A stretch of 64,000 nucleotides of DNA from Anoxybacillus mongoliensis. Its GTDB lineage: Bacteria; Bacillota; Bacilli; Bacillales; Anoxybacillaceae. The stretch spans positions 124,001 to 188,000 of the forward strand of contig NZ_JACHEQ010000004.1 in NCBI RefSeq assembly GCF_014201515.1, read 5' to 3'. A program made the translations under genes and the position numbers. Positions 9,273 to 20,212 of the stretch are shown here, piece after piece (the stretch's first letter is position 1; the number at the start of each line of letters is the position of its first letter). A model generated the notes under the pieces. It ran no database searches. It was given only the letters and a program-made list of their open reading frames with translations, and was not told where the DNA came from.

Positions 9273-9607
9273 GCGCTATGCTCCTGCGTAAACCAGCGAA
9301 TAAATGTCATACCTGTCTGTGCGCCGCCGGTTGCCGATAAAATGAGTAAAAATTGTTTAATGACATCCCGTGTTTCTCCTTGGAAAAATCCGCGTTCCAC
9401 GCTATAAAACGTATCAAACGTACCACCAATGGCTGCAATTAACGCCCAAATTTTTAAACTGCTCGCAAAGCGATACATCATCGTCAGTGGCGGTTCGCCG
9501 GACAAAAAAGCCCCAAATCCCCCGATGAGAGCCCCTCCAACTAACACGCCTAAAGCAATGAAATAGCTTTGAATAAAAGCAGGTAAAAACGCTGTTTTCA
9601 TCTCCAT
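9269..9607 (-). CDS. ytrH: Sporulation membrane protein YtrH
   Basis: A 112-aa protein with three likely membrane helices (about 8-30, 44-62 and 78-98), matching YtrH of B. subtilis. The ATG at 9607 has AAGGAG 8 nt upstream; an earlier GTG is too close to that site. It is the first gene of the two-gene ytrHI unit, divergent from dnaE. In B. subtilis this unit is controlled by sigma-E; upstream here CATATACAT resembles a sigma-E -10 element but no matching -35 is clear. Confidence 0.9.
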   Translation of the reverse strand: MEMKTAFLPAFIQSYFIALGVLVGGALIGGFGAFLSGEPPLTMMYRFASSLKIWALIAAIGGTFDTFYSVERGFFQGETRDVIKQFLLILSATGGAQTGMTFIRWFTQEHSA

Positions 9608-9661
9608 ACCTCTCACTCCTTCTGTATACTATGTATATGGGACAAACGAACAAGGTATGTT

Positions 9662-9691
9662 TTGCTTTTTAGCTTTTACAGAGCCTATAAT
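9662..9691 (+). promoter_or_regulatory. Sigma-A promoter for dnaE
   Basis: TTGCTT (9662-9667) and a consensus TATAAT (9686-9691) are separated by 18 nt, placing the transcription start about 20 nt before the dnaE TTG. Confidence 0.6.
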
Positions 9692-9720
9692 AGAAAAAAA
9701 TAGAAAAGGTGGGAGACACA

Positions 9721-12700
9721 TTGTCGTTTATCCATCTACAAGTGCGAAGTGGTTATAGTTTATTAAGTAGCACGGTCAAAATCGAGGAGCTCGTCACACG
9801 TGCACGCGAGCTTCAATTTCTAGCGATCGCATTAACAGATGAAAATGTGTTGTACGGCGCCATTCCGTTTTATGAGACGTGTCAAGCACATGGAATTAAG
9901 CCAATCATTGGTATGATAGCAACGGTCATTCATGAATATGGTCATACAGATCAGCTTGTGTTGTTAGCAAAAAATAACGACGGTTATCGTCAACTTGTCC
10001 ATATTGCTACAATGATTCAAATGAATGATGGAAAGGGGATTTCTTTATGTGACTTATCCCGTTACACGAGCGAACTAATTGGCATCACAAGCGGATTGCA
10101 TGGGCGAATAGAACAGCACTTGTTAAATGGCGAAATTGCTCAAGCAGAAGCACTTGCTCAAATGTACACTGAAATATTCCAGAAAGGCGATTTTTACATA
10201 AATGTTCAACAACACGGGTTGCAAGAGCAAGCAAAATTATTGCCGCTACTTCTTGAATATAGTAAACGATGGAACATTCCGCTCGTTGCAACAAACGATG
10301 TACGTTACATCTATAAAGAAGATGCGCTTGCATGCGAGTGTTTGCTTGCTATGAAACATGGAAAGAAAATGAATGACACAAGCCGTCCGCGTTTGGCAGC
10401 AAATGAGTATGATTTAAAAAGCGCAGATGAAATGGTCTCTTTATTTTCTATGTGTCATGAGGCGGTGAAGGAAACGATCTGCATTGCAGAACGATGCCAT
10501 GTGACATTTGAACATGAACAATGGCATATGCCGCGTTACCCCGTTCCTTCAGAGACGACAGCGGATGAATATTTACAAACATGGTGCTTTAGAGAGCTGA
10601 CAAGACGCTTTCCAGAGCGCCCACAAGCATATGTTGACCGACTGCAATATGAGCTGCAAATCATTCAACAAATGAACTTTAGCGATTACTTTTTAATTGT
10701 TGCCGATTTTGTCCGTTTTGCACGTGAGCGAGGCATATTCATCGGGCCGGGACGTGGATCAGCCGCAGGTTCGCTCGTTGCTTACATACTCGGTATTACC
10801 CAAGTAGACCCGTTGCAATATGGGTTATTGTTTGAGCGTTTTTTAAATCCAGCTCGTTTATCTCTTCCAGATATTGATATCGATTTTGCAGATGATCGTC
10901 GTGAAGAAGTGATTCGTTACATTGAGCAAAAATATGGAGCCGATCATGTTGCACAAATTATTACGTTCGGGACTTTCGGGATGCGTTCTGCTATTCGTGA
11001 AGTTGGTCGTATTTTTGATGTCGATGAACACGAAATTCAACAAACGTTAGCAACGGGAATCTTCAATCGTACGCGGCCATGGCATTACGTTGCACAACGA
11101 ATCGAAGGACTACCGAAGCATACGTCCGTTCATGCTGCCGGCCTTGTGATTAGCCCGCATCCATTAACTGATGTCGTTCCTCTTCAAAGGGGGCAAACGA
11201 CAACATATGTGACGCAATATGCGATGGATGCGCTTGAACGACTAGGATTACTAAAATTTGATTTGCTTGCGCTTAAAAATTTAACGCTGATTGAGCAAAT
11301 GATTCAAAGTATTGAACAGCGCACAGGTCATCGCTTGAGTTTTGAAAACATGCCAATGGATGATCAAAAAACGTATGCGCTCTTAAGTCAAGGGGACACC
11401 TTTGGTGTGTTTCAGCTTGAGTCAGAAGGAATGAAGCGGGTATTGCGCGAATTACAACCGACAACGTTTGAAGATATTGTTGCAGTGAACGCCTTATTTC
11501 GTCCAGGACCGATGGAGCAAATTCCAACATATATTTCTCGTAAACATGGCCGCGAACAAATCCGTTACATGCATGATGATTTGCAACCGATTTTGCAGTC
11601 GACATATGGCGTCATCGTGTATCAAGAACAAATTATGAAAATTGCTGAACAAATGGCGGGGTTTTCATTAGCTGAGGCAGATTTATTACGGCGAGCAATA
11701 AGCAAAAAAGATGTTGAACAAATGGAAAAAGAGAAAAAGCACTTCGTTGAGGGATGCATACAAAATGGATATGATGCCGATCTCGCAAACGAATTGTATG
11801 AACTCATCGTTCGCTTTGCTGGATATGGTTTTAATCGTAGCCACGCGGTAGCATATAGCTACATCGCATATATGTTGGCGTATATTAAAGCGCATTATCC
11901 GCTCGATTTTTATGCAACATTATTAACAAACGTAAGTGGACAAAAAGAAAAAATGATGCAATGTGTATACGAGCTTCGGAACAAAAAAATACGTTTACTT
12001 CCCCCTTCTATTGCGCGAAGCGAAGGGCACTTTACCGTTGATGACAACGGCATTCGTTTTGGGTTGTTAGCGATTAAGCAAGTGAGTTCCACCTTTGTCA
12101 AGCAAATGATCAGGGAGCGTCAAAAACGCCCATTTGCCGATTTTTTTGATTTTGTTTTACGACTACGTATTGAGCCTTCGCAAAAAAAGATAATCGAAGC
12201 ACTTATTTTTTCTGGCTGCTTTGATGAATTTCAGATCGGGCGTGCCACTCTTTATGCAAGTATCGATGTTGCGATTGAGCATGCAGAGTTGATGAATGTC
12301 CCTCTGAATATACGGCCAAAATACGTTCATGCTGAACCGCTATCACTTATCGATCAACTGAAATATGAGAAACAATGGCTCAATGTATACGTGTCCCCTC
12401 ATCCTGTTGAATCATTTTCACATTTTTACTCGATGTGGGGAGCAAAACGTATGTATGAATGGATCATAGAAAGGGCAAAGGACGGAAAGGTGATTGTATA
12501 TGTTGAGGGGGTGACGAAAAAGCGGACAAAAAAAGGGGAAGAAATGGTGTTTGCTACAATTTGTGACGATAGTGATGAGTGGCATGCAATTGTATTTCCA
12601 ACGAGCTATAGGCGGTTTCATGCTTTATTGCAACAAGGAAGCGTATTGTATATGGAAGGCAAAATAGAGCAGCGACCGAGTGGTTGGCATCTCATTGTAC

Positions 12701-12942
12701 AACAAGTGAGAAAGCCGGTATGCGTGTATGTCAAAATTGATGAACAACATGCGTCACCAGTTGTGTTAAAACAGTTAAAAGATGTGTTAACTGCTCATCG
12801 AGGATATGCACCTGTTATTTTGTATTATGAAAAAGAACGAAAAAAAGTGCAGCTTTCCTATGAGCACGCAGTATCTCCAAGTGATGAGGTAATCAGGAAA
12901 TTGACAACATTGCTTGGGGATGGGAATGTCGTTGTGAAATAA
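9721..12942 (+). CDS. dnaE: DNA polymerase III alpha subunit, DnaE type
   Basis: A 1073-aa replicative polymerase. In B. subtilis the DnaE paralogue extends the RNA primer on the lagging strand before handing over to PolC. Domains in order: PHP (1 to about 200), the C-family polymerase core with PDIDIDFADDRR supplying Asp384 and Asp386, tandem helix-hairpin-helix near 760-850, and an OB fold near 940-1010. A TTG start at 9721 is preferred over the GTG at 9709 because the ribosome site GGTGGGAG spans the GTG and lies 6 nt before the TTG, and MSFIHLQV aligns with the B. subtilis start. Two PHP positions usually His are Arg9 and Asn42. Confidence 0.96.
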   Translation: MSFIHLQVRSGYSLLSSTVKIEELVTRARELQFLAIALTDENVLYGAIPFYETCQAHGIKPIIGMIATVIHEYGHTDQLVLLAKNNDGYRQLVHIATMIQMNDGKGISLCDLSRYTSELIGITSGLHGRIEQHLLNGEIAQAEALAQMYTEIFQKGDFYINVQQHGLQEQAKLLPLLLEYSKRWNIPLVATNDVRYIYKEDALACECLLAMKHGKKMNDTSRPRLAANEYDLKSADEMVSLFSMCHEAVKETICIAERCHVTFEHEQWHMPRYPVPSETTADEYLQTWCFRELTRRFPERPQAYVDRLQYELQIIQQMNFSDYFLIVADFVRFARERGIFIGPGRGSAAGSLVAYILGITQVDPLQYGLLFERFLNPARLSLPDIDIDFADDRREEVIRYIEQKYGADHVAQIITFGTFGMRSAIREVGRIFDVDEHEIQQTLATGIFNRTRPWHYVAQRIEGLPKHTSVHAAGLVISPHPLTDVVPLQRGQTTTYVTQYAMDALERLGLLKFDLLALKNLTLIEQMIQSIEQRTGHRLSFENMPMDDQKTYALLSQGDTFGVFQLESEGMKRVLRELQPTTFEDIVAVNALFRPGPMEQIPTYISRKHGREQIRYMHDDLQPILQSTYGVIVYQEQIMKIAEQMAGFSLAEADLLRRAISKKDVEQMEKEKKHFVEGCIQNGYDADLANELYELIVRFAGYGFNRSHAVAYSYIAYMLAYIKAHYPLDFYATLLTNVSGQKEKMMQCVYELRNKKIRLLPPSIARSEGHFTVDDNGIRFGLLAIKQVSSTFVKQMIRERQKRPFADFFDFVLRLRIEPSQKKIIEALIFSGCFDEFQIGRATLYASIDVAIEHAELMNVPLNIRPKYVHAEPLSLIDQLKYEKQWLNVYVSPHPVESFSHFYSMWGAKRMYEWIIERAKDGKVIVYVEGVTKKRTKKGEEMVFATICDDSDEWHAIVFPTSYRRFHALLQQGSVLYMEGKIEQRPSGWHLIVQQVRKPVCVYVKIDEQHASPVVLKQLKDVLTAHRGYAPVILYYEKERKKVQLSYEHAVSPSDEVIRKLTTLLGDGNVVVK

Positions 12943-12948
12943 AAATGC

Positions 12949-12975
12949 TTTACTATTTTTCATTTTTATTATATT
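12949..12975 (+). promoter_or_regulatory. Candidate promoter for malic enzyme
   Basis: TTTACT (12949-12954) and TATATT (12970-12975) are 15 nt apart, a short but possible sigma-A spacing. The dyad described next would lie about 15 nt downstream of the -10, in the early transcribed region. Confidence 0.35.
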
Positions 12976-12987
12976 TTTATAGAAGTT

Positions 12988-13014
12988 AAGTGGTCAGACC
13001 AGTGGCGACCACTT
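12988..13014. promoter_or_regulatory. Nested dyad, likely GntR-family operator
   Basis: Three inverted repeats are nested here. TGGTC-A-GACCA (12991-13001) fits the TGGTnnnACCA pattern of FadR-subfamily GntR operators. AGTGG-CGA-CCACT (13001-13013) is a second dyad, and AAGTGGTC pairs with GACCACTT across 12988-13014. The cluster lies just upstream of the malic-enzyme ribosome binding site; the gene for a FadR-type regulator is the next one downstream. Binding by that regulator is inferred. It could also fold as an RNA hairpin. Confidence 0.6.
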
Positions 13015-13030
13015 CGTGGGGGGATTGTTA

Positions 13031-14284
13031 GTGTCGTTGTTTAAAGAAGCGCTTCATATGCATGGACGTTATCAAGGAAAGCTAGAAATAAAAGCGAAAG
13101 TACCGTTAAAGAATGCTTACGATTTAAGCTTGGCTTATTCTCCTGGCGTAGCAGAACCGTGCAAAGTTATCCATCATGAACCGAACAAAATATACGATTA
13201 TACGTTAAAAGCGAATACGGTAGCTGTTGTATCGAATGGAAGCGCGGTATTAGGACTTGGAAATATTGGAGCTGAAGCAGCGTTGCCAGTCATGGAAGGA
13301 AAGGCCGTGCTTTTTAAAAGTTTTGCTGGAGTTGATGCGTTTCCGATTTGCTTAAATACATCGGATGCAGAACAAATTATTCAAACAGTGAAGCTACTTG
13401 AGCCGACATTTGGTGGAGTTAACTTAGAAGACATTGCGGCTCCACATTGTTTTATTATCGAAGAGCGCTTAAAGAAAGAACTAAACATTCCGGTCTTTCA
13501 TGACGACCAACATGGAACAGCGATCGTGACTGTTGCCGGTTTAGTAAATGCATTGAAATTAGTCAACAAGAAAATAGAACATATTCAAGTTGTGATTAAT
13601 GGAGCTGGGGCAGCAGGGATAGCGATCATGAAGTTGCTTCGTTGTTATGGTGTAAAACATATGATCATGTGTGATTCCAAAGGGGCAATTTATGAGGGGC
13701 GCCCGTACGGAATGAATAAGATGAAGCATGAAGTTGCACAATGGACAAACCATGAGAAAAAAACTGGCACGTTAGAGGAAGTGATCGTTGGTGCCGATGT
13801 ATTTATTGGTGTGTCTGTTGCAGGAGCATTGACAGCTAGCATGGTTGAAACGATGAATCGAGATGCAATTATTTTTGCGATGGCAAACCCGACGCCAGAA
13901 ATTATGCCGGAAGAAGCGTTGCAAGCAGGGGCAACAGTTGTTGGTACAGGACGTTCTGATTATCCGAATCAAGTGAATAACGTGTTGGCATTTCCAGGTA
14001 TTTTCAGAGGGGCGCTTGATGTGCGTGCAAAACAAATTAACGAACAAATGAAAATAGCAGCAGTCGAAGCAATAGCACATTTAATTGCAGAAGATGAGTT
14101 GCGTGCGGATTATGTGATTCCTGCTCCGTTCGATCCGCGCGTCGCTCCAGCAGTTGCTGCTGCTGTGGCAAAAGCAGCAATCGAAACAGGAGTGGCTCAA
14201 GTGATTGTTGATCCAAAAGAGATAGAAAAACGAACACGACAATTAGCTTTGATTGCAGGTGAGGACACCGATGACTACTTCTAA
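13031..14284 (+). CDS. ytsJ: NAD(P)-dependent malic enzyme
   Basis: A 417-aa enzyme that decarboxylates malate to pyruvate; the B. subtilis orthologue YtsJ is NADP-dependent and important for NADPH balance. The N-terminal malic domain carries LAYSPGVAEPC and the NAD-binding domain carries INGAGAAGIAIMKLL (about 190). Metal-binding FHDDQHGTA is present. The GTG at 13031 is chosen because GGGGGA lies 6 nt upstream. It overlaps the GntR regulator gene by 14 nt and precedes accDA, so pyruvate, NADPH and malonyl-CoA supply are clustered. Confidence 0.95.
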   Translation: MSLFKEALHMHGRYQGKLEIKAKVPLKNAYDLSLAYSPGVAEPCKVIHHEPNKIYDYTLKANTVAVVSNGSAVLGLGNIGAEAALPVMEGKAVLFKSFAGVDAFPICLNTSDAEQIIQTVKLLEPTFGGVNLEDIAAPHCFIIEERLKKELNIPVFHDDQHGTAIVTVAGLVNALKLVNKKIEHIQVVINGAGAAGIAIMKLLRCYGVKHMIMCDSKGAIYEGRPYGMNKMKHEVAQWTNHEKKTGTLEEVIVGADVFIGVSVAGALTASMVETMNRDAIIFAMANPTPEIMPEEALQAGATVVGTGRSDYPNQVNNVLAFPGIFRGALDVRAKQINEQMKIAAVEAIAHLIAEDELRADYVIPAPFDPRVAPAVAAAVAKAAIETGVAQVIVDPKEIEKRTRQLALIAGEDTDDYF

Positions 14285-14873
14285 AGTGTATATTGAAACG
14301 TTTTGGCAAATTCATCGCATGATTGAAGAAGCGGGGCTTCAACCAGGGGATCGATTGCCTTCTGAACGAGAGTTAGCGGATCGGTTACGAGTCGGTCGAT
14401 CTTCCGTTCGTGAAGCGCTGCGAGCGTTAGAGTTGCTTGGATTAATCGAAACGCGTCGCGGGGAAGGAACATTTATGAAACCGTTTGGTGATCACCAGCT
14501 CATTCAACTACTCGGTTCGTTTATTTTGCAAGGAAATCGGGAAAAACGAGATTTAATCGAAACAAAAATGTTTATCGAACGAATGTGTCTGCAGCTTGCT
14601 TGTGAGCGACTAACAGATGAGAAGCTCGAGCATATAGCTCGTGCTGAGCATACGTATGATTTATTTTTTCAACGAGTTGTGGAAGCAACCGACAACTATT
14701 TATTGTTACGCATTTGGCTTGTATTAAACGACTTTTTTGAACACGTATATACGTTGACTCTCCCTTCCGAGTTTTATGAACAAATGTGGACAGCGCTACA
14801 AAAACGGTCTTGTGAAGAAGCGACAGCGATTTATGAACAATACGTGATGCAAAAAATGTCGAAAGCAAACTGA
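14271..14873 (+). CDS. FadR-subfamily GntR transcriptional regulator
   Basis: A 200-aa regulator with a textbook GntR winged helix (about 15-75; LPSERELADRLRVGRSSVRE and ALRALELLGLIETRRGEG) and an all-helical C-terminal FCD-type ligand domain (about 95-195). FCD proteins of this class are often about 230 aa, so this one is slightly short. The ATG at 14271 lies inside the 3' end of ytsJ with GGTGAGG 6 nt upstream, so translation is probably coupled. Position between malic enzyme and accDA suggests control of acetyl-CoA or NADPH use by an acyl or organic-acid ligand; this is inference. B. subtilis does not, to my knowledge, have this gene here. Confidence 0.88.
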   Translation: MTTSKVYIETFWQIHRMIEEAGLQPGDRLPSERELADRLRVGRSSVREALRALELLGLIETRRGEGTFMKPFGDHQLIQLLGSFILQGNREKRDLIETKMFIERMCLQLACERLTDEKLEHIARAEHTYDLFFQRVVEATDNYLLLRIWLVLNDFFEHVYTLTLPSEFYEQMWTALQKRSCEEATAIYEQYVMQKMSKAN

Positions 14874-14942
14874 CACAATATGACAAACAAAGTCGTCTCT
14901 ATTCGGTAAAGTAGAAATGGACTAAGTAGGGGAGGGAAACAT

Positions 14943-15815
14943 GTGCTGAAAGATTTGTTCTCTAAAAAGAAAAAGTATGCCACCATTCCGTCTGAACAAG
15001 CGAAGCAAGATGTACCAGAAGGCATTATGACGAAATGTCCAAAATGTAAAAAAATTATGTATACAAAAGAACTAGTGAAAAACTTACGCGTTTGTATATC
15101 ATGCGGTTATCATCATCCGATGTCTGCTCCAGAGCGCATTGCGTGTTTATTAGATGAAGGAACGTTTCAAGAATACGATCGTCACCTTCTTTCTAAAAAT
15201 CCGCTCGATTTTCCTCAATATATCGAAAAAGTCGAGGAAGATCGTGAAAAAACAAAACTAAATGAAGCGGTCGTCACAGGGGAAGGAATGATTAACGGGT
15301 TTCCTATCGTCATTGCCGTAATGGATTCTCGCTTTCGCATGGGAAGTATGGGATCGGTTGTCGGAGAAAAAATCGCACGTGCCATCGAACGAGCAATGGA
15401 AAAATCAGTGCCTTTTATTATTTTCACCGCTTCAGGTGGGGCGCGCATGCAAGAAGGTGTATTAAGTTTAATGCAAATGGCGAAAACGAGCGCAGCGTTA
15501 AAACTGTTTAGTGAACAAGGTGGACTTATTATTTCAGTGATGACTCATCCGACGACAGGTGGTGTATCAGCAAGTTTCGCCTCGCTTGGAGATTACAATT
15601 TCGCTGAGCCGGGGGCGCTCATCGGTTTTGCAGGACGACGTGTCATTGAACAAACCGTTCGTGAAGAGTTGCCAGAAGATTTTCAAACAGCGGAATTTTT
15701 ATTGAAACATGGACAACTAGATGCTGTGATTCCGCGTCACGAGCTAAAAGACGTATTAACGAATGTATTAGACATTCACCAATCGCGAGGTGGAGACGAA
15801 TGGCATACGAATTAG
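14943..15815 (+). CDS. accD: Acetyl-CoA carboxylase carboxyltransferase beta
   Basis: A 290-aa subunit that with AccA moves the carboxyl group from carboxybiotin to acetyl-CoA, giving malonyl-CoA for fatty acid synthesis. A Cys4 zinc ribbon lies at about 30-55 (CPKCKK and CISCGYHH), followed by the crotonase-fold domain with [11 protein letters not shown] and [15 protein letters not shown] start has GGGGAGGG 6 nt upstream. It overlaps accA by 16 nt. The biotin carrier and carboxylase subunits are not in the window. Confidence 0.97.
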   Translation: MLKDLFSKKKKYATIPSEQAKQDVPEGIMTKCPKCKKIMYTKELVKNLRVCISCGYHHPMSAPERIACLLDEGTFQEYDRHLLSKNPLDFPQYIEKVEEDREKTKLNEAVVTGEGMINGFPIVIAVMDSRFRMGSMGSVVGEKIARAIERAMEKSVPFIIFTASGGARMQEGVLSLMQMAKTSAALKLFSEQGGLIISVMTHPTTGGVSASFASLGDYNFAEPGALIGFAGRRVIEQTVREELPEDFQTAEFLLKHGQLDAVIPRHELKDVLTNVLDIHQSRGGDEWHTN

Positions 15816-16777
15816 AATTTGAGAAACCGCTTGTAGAATTACGGAAAAAAATTAGTGAATTGAAAGAATTTACAAAGCATCGCGACGTCGATTTTTCCGA
15901 TGAAATCAACAAATTAGAAGCTCGACTTGAAAAACTTGAGAATGACATTTATGCCAATTTAGGTCCATGGGATCGTGTACAAATTGCACGTCATCCGAAT
16001 CGCCCGACAACGCTTGATTATATTGAACGTTTGTTTACAAACTTTTTTGAATGTCACGGTGATCGTTGTTTTGGTGATGATGAAGCGATCGTAGGGGGAA
16101 TTGCAAAATATTACGGATTACCCGTGACGGTCATTGGCCATCAGCGTGGGAAAGATACGAAAGAAAATATTCGTCGCAATTTTGGTATGCCACATCCAGA
16201 AGGATATCGAAAAGCGCTTCGTTTAATGAAACAAGCTGAAAAGTTTGGGCGTCCGATTATTTGTTTTATTGATACGAAAGGGGCATACCCTGGAAAAGCG
16301 GCAGAAGAACGAGGACAAAGCGAGGCCATCGCGCGAAACTTATTTGAAATGGCGGGATTGACGGTTCCCGTTGTATGCATTGTCATTGGCGAAGGGGGAA
16401 GCGGTGGTGCGCTTGCACTCGGTGTCGGAAACTACGTTCACATGCTTGAAAATTCAACGTATTCCGTTATTTCGCCAGAAGGAGCAGCAGCAATTTTATG
16501 GAAAGATGCATCACTTGCAAAAAAAGCTGCAGAAACGATGAAAATTACGGCGAAAGATTTGAAACAGCTTGGTATCATCGATGAAGTGATTCCTGAGGTG
16601 CGCGGTGGTGCCCACCGAAATGTAGATGAACAAGCGAAATATATTGATGATGTGCTTAAGCGTTCCTTGCGTGAATTACTTCCATTACATGCTGAACAGT
16701 TGATTGCTCAACGATACGAAAAATATAAGAAAATTGGCGATTTCATTGATTCCGAACAGCATGTTTCGGTTATGTAA
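15800..16777 (+). CDS. accA: Acetyl-CoA carboxylase carboxyltransferase alpha
   Basis: A 325-aa partner of AccD. An N-terminal helical segment ([15 protein letters not shown]) precedes the carboxyltransferase domain with the strongly conserved [14 protein letters not shown] and [16 protein letters not shown]. The ATG lies inside the 3' end of accD with AGGTGGAG upstream, so the 1:1 subunits are translationally coupled. A terminator follows at once. Confidence 0.97.
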   Translation: MAYELEFEKPLVELRKKISELKEFTKHRDVDFSDEINKLEARLEKLENDIYANLGPWDRVQIARHPNRPTTLDYIERLFTNFFECHGDRCFGDDEAIVGGIAKYYGLPVTVIGHQRGKDTKENIRRNFGMPHPEGYRKALRLMKQAEKFGRPIICFIDTKGAYPGKAAEERGQSEAIARNLFEMAGLTVPVVCIVIGEGGSGGALALGVGNYVHMLENSTYSVISPEGAAAILWKDASLAKKAAETMKITAKDLKQLGIIDEVIPEVRGGAHRNVDEQAKYIDDVLKRSLRELLPLHAEQLIAQRYEKYKKIGDFIDSEQHVSVM

Positions 16778-16810
16778 AAAAGGTCATCCGTTCAGATGGC
16801 CTTTTTCTTT
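16774..16810 (+). terminator. Terminator after accA
   Basis: AAAAAAGGTCATC pairs with GATGGCCTTTTT (one G-U pair) around CCGTTCA and ends in a T-rich run. It would close the ytsJ-gntR-accDA unit before pfkA. Confidence 0.8.
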
Positions 16811-16886
16811 ACATGAAATAGACGACTTTGGGCAAACTTTTTGTAGTGCAAAAAAATCAACGTTTTGTGAAACATTTCATTATGTA

Positions 16887-16915
16887 TTGTGTTCCATATA
16901 CCTTCATGTTATCTT
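16887..16915 (+). promoter_or_regulatory. Candidate sigma-A promoter for pfkA
   Basis: TTGTGT (16887-16892) and TATCTT (16910-16915) are 17 nt apart, 50 nt before the pfkA start. Both hexamers depart from consensus, so the call rests mainly on spacing and position. Confidence 0.4.
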
Positions 16916-16960
16916 AAAGTAAGAGGTCATACTTCTTATTTTATTTTTTTAAAGAGGTGA

Positions 16961-17926
<966 letters not shown>

Positions 17927-17974
17927 TGTATATTTATGGTATCGTTTCCATATGCAAAGTGTAGGAGGGTATTT

Positions 17975-19735
17975 ATGCGCAAAACGAAAATTGTTTGTAC
18001 GATCGGTCCTGCGAGTGAAAGCGTAGAGAAACTTGTACAACTTATCGAAGCGGGAATGAACGTTGCACGTCTTAACTTTTCTCACGGAAGCCATGAAGAG
18101 CATGCTGCACGCATCCGCAACATTCGTGAAGCATCAAAAATGACTGGAAAAACCGTTGCTATTTTATTGGATACAAAAGGTCCAGAAATTCGCACGCACA
18201 ACATGGAAAATGGTGCAATTGAGTTAAAAGCAGGTACTGAAGTCACCATTTCGATGAACGAAGTACTTGGTACACCAGAAAAATTTTCGATTACTTATGA
18301 AGGGCTCATTGATGATGTACATGTCGGTTCAACCATTTTATTAGATGACGGGTTAATTGGTTTGGAAGTATTAGCTGTTGACAAAGAAGCGAAAGAAATC
18401 AAAACAAAAGTGTTGAACGGTGGCGTATTAAAAAATAAAAAAGGTGTCAACGTGCCGGGCGTAAAAGTGAAATTACCGGGCATTACGGAAAAAGATGCAG
18501 ATGACATTCGTTTCGGTATTGAACAAGGCATCGACTTCATTGCTGCATCGTTTGTTCGACGTGCTTCTGATGTGCTTGAAATTCGCGAATTGCTCGAAGA
18601 ACATAACGCATTACACATTCAAATTATCCCGAAAATTGAAAATCAAGAAGGCGTAGACAATATTGATGAGATTTTAGAAGTGGCAGACGGTTTAATGGTT
18701 GCTCGCGGGGACCTAGGTGTCGAAATTCCAGCGGAAGAAGTGCCACTTGTCCAAAAAGAGTTAATTAAAAAATGCAACGCGCTTGGAAAACCGGTCATCA
18801 CAGCGACACAAATGCTCGATTCAATGCAACGCAACCCACGACCAACTCGTGCAGAGGCAAGCGATGTGGCGAACGCTATTTTCGATGGAACAGATGCGAT
18901 TATGCTTTCCGGAGAAACAGCAGCAGGGGCTTACCCAGTTGAGGCGGTACAAACGATGCACCGCATTGCTTTGCGCACGGAGCAAGCGTTACAATATCGC
19001 GATTTATTATCAAAACGGAGCAAGCAAAGCGGAACAACAATCACAGATGCAATTGGACAATCGGTTGCTCATACAGCACTAAACTTAGATGTTGCGGCAA
19101 TTGTGACGCCGACAGTAAGCGGTCATACAGCGCGTATGATTTCGAAATATCGCCCGAAAGCGCCAATTATCGCCGTTACATCAAATGAAGCTGTCTCCCG
19201 TAAATTAGCACTCGTTTGGGGTGTTCATCCACGCGTTGCCCAACATGCGACCTCAACGGATGAGATGCTTGATATTGCTGTTGAGGCAGCTCTCGATACA
19301 GGTATCGTGAAACATGGTGATCTTGTTGTCATTACAGCAGGCGTTCCGGTTGGAGAAACCGGATCAACCAACTTAATGAAAGTACACATGATCGGCGATA
19401 TGATTGCGAAAGGCCAAGGCATTGGTCGTAAATCAGCATTCGGAAAAGTCGTTGTAGCTAAAACGGCTGAAGAGGCGCTTGAAAAAATGATGGAAGGCGG
19501 CATTTTAGTCGCCCCAGCAACAGATGCAGACATGATGAAAGCGTTAGAAAAAGCTGTGGCTATCATCACTGAAGAAGGTGGCTTAACGAGCCACGCGGCT
19601 GTTGTTGGCTTAAGCTTGGGGATCCCGGTCATCGTCGGTGTAAACAACGCAACAGCTATCTTAAAAGATGGACAAGATATTACGGTAGATGCAAGCTTCG
19701 GTGCCATTTATCGTGGCCATGCAAGCGTGCTATAA
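17975..19735 (+). CDS. pyk: Pyruvate kinase with C-terminal PEP-utilizer domain
   Basis: A 586-aa enzyme that makes pyruvate and ATP from PEP at the end of glycolysis. The barrel starts [14 protein letters not shown] and holds the K-binding [12 protein letters not shown] and catalytic [10 protein letters not shown]. Beyond about residue 475 there is an extra PEP-utilizer swivel domain containing [10 protein letters not shown], known in Bacillus and Geobacillus enzymes, which places the total well above the 470 aa of E. coli PykF. The ATG at 17975 has TAGGAGGG 5 nt upstream. A strong terminator follows. Confidence 0.97.
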   Translation: MRKTKIVCTIGPASESVEKLVQLIEAGMNVARLNFSHGSHEEHAARIRNIREASKMTGKTVAILLDTKGPEIRTHNMENGAIELKAGTEVTISMNEVLGTPEKFSITYEGLIDDVHVGSTILLDDGLIGLEVLAVDKEAKEIKTKVLNGGVLKNKKGVNVPGVKVKLPGITEKDADDIRFGIEQGIDFIAASFVRRASDVLEIRELLEEHNALHIQIIPKIENQEGVDNIDEILEVADGLMVARGDLGVEIPAEEVPLVQKELIKKCNALGKPVITATQMLDSMQRNPRPTRAEASDVANAIFDGTDAIMLSGETAAGAYPVEAVQTMHRIALRTEQALQYRDLLSKRSKQSGTTITDAIGQSVAHTALNLDVAAIVTPTVSGHTARMISKYRPKAPIIAVTSNEAVSRKLALVWGVHPRVAQHATSTDEMLDIAVEAALDTGIVKHGDLVVITAGVPVGETGSTNLMKVHMIGDMIAKGQGIGRKSAFGKVVVAKTAEEALEKMMEGGILVAPATDADMMKALEKAVAIITEEGGLTSHAAVVGLSLGIPVIVGVNNATAILKDGQDITVDASFGAIYRGHASVL

Positions 19736-19768
19736 TAAAGAAGGGGACATCCCCTTCTTTATTATTTT
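19734..19768 (+). terminator. Strong terminator after pyk
   Basis: AATAAAGAAGGGG and CCCCTTCTTTATT form a perfect 13-bp stem with a 4-nt loop, followed by ATTTT. It starts within the pyk stop codon. Confidence 0.9.
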
Positions 19769-19780
19769 GGAGGGATGTAT

Positions 19781-20173
19781 GTGCGAAATATCTTTTTTCT
19801 TCTTTTTATTGTTATTCCAGCGCTAGAAATTGTTGTGCTTGTTTTGTCGGGGAAGGCGATCGGCATATGGCCAACGTTTGCACTAATCGTTGTGACAGGT
19901 ATGATTGGTGCGTTTTTAGCCAAAAAACAAGGATTGCATACGCTACAACGGGTAAAATATGAGTTCATGAACGGACGCATACCAAGCGATGCCCTATTAG
20001 ATGGTGTTTGTATTTTAGTGGGGGGAACGTTATTGTTAACGCCGGGATTTATTACAGATACGACAGGTTTTATTTTACTTCTCCCGTTTGCGCGTGAAAA
20101 AATAAAACCGTGGCTTGTTCGTTTATTTAAGAGGATGTTCTATACAAAAACATGGATTTACATTCGAAAATAA
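19781..20173 (+). CDS. fxsA: FxsA family membrane protein
   Basis: A 130-aa FxsA-family protein (B. subtilis YtzA). Membrane segments are visible at about 3-22 and 26-44, with a further hydrophobic hairpin at about 73-97, ending in a basic tail. E. coli FxsA interferes with phage F exclusion, but the normal cell role is unknown. GTG at 19781 is preferred because GGAGGG lies 6 nt before it; the ATG at 19775 touches that site. Confidence 0.85.
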   Translation: MRNIFFLLFIVIPALEIVVLVLSGKAIGIWPTFALIVVTGMIGAFLAKKQGLHTLQRVKYEFMNGRIPSDALLDGVCILVGGTLLLTPGFITDTTGFILLLPFAREKIKPWLVRLFKRMFYTKTWIYIRK

Positions 20174-20175
20174 AA

Positions 20176-20212
20176 AAGCATAAGCTCAAATTTGGCTTAT
20201 GCTTCCTTTTTT
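20176..20212. terminator. Bidirectional terminator, fxsA / ytvI
   Basis: AAGCATAAGC and GCTTATGCTT form a 10-bp perfect stem with a 9-nt loop. A-rich and T-rich flanks supply tails on both strands. The ytvI stop codon lies inside the stem. Confidence 0.85.

Noticed and set aside
9617-9660. Sigma-E promoter for ytrHI
   Set aside because: CATATACAT resembles the -10, but no fitting -35 was found, so it is not listed as a feature.
18295-19707. Long antisense frames inside pyk
   Set aside because: Both are shadows of a strongly conserved coding frame with no independent start signals.
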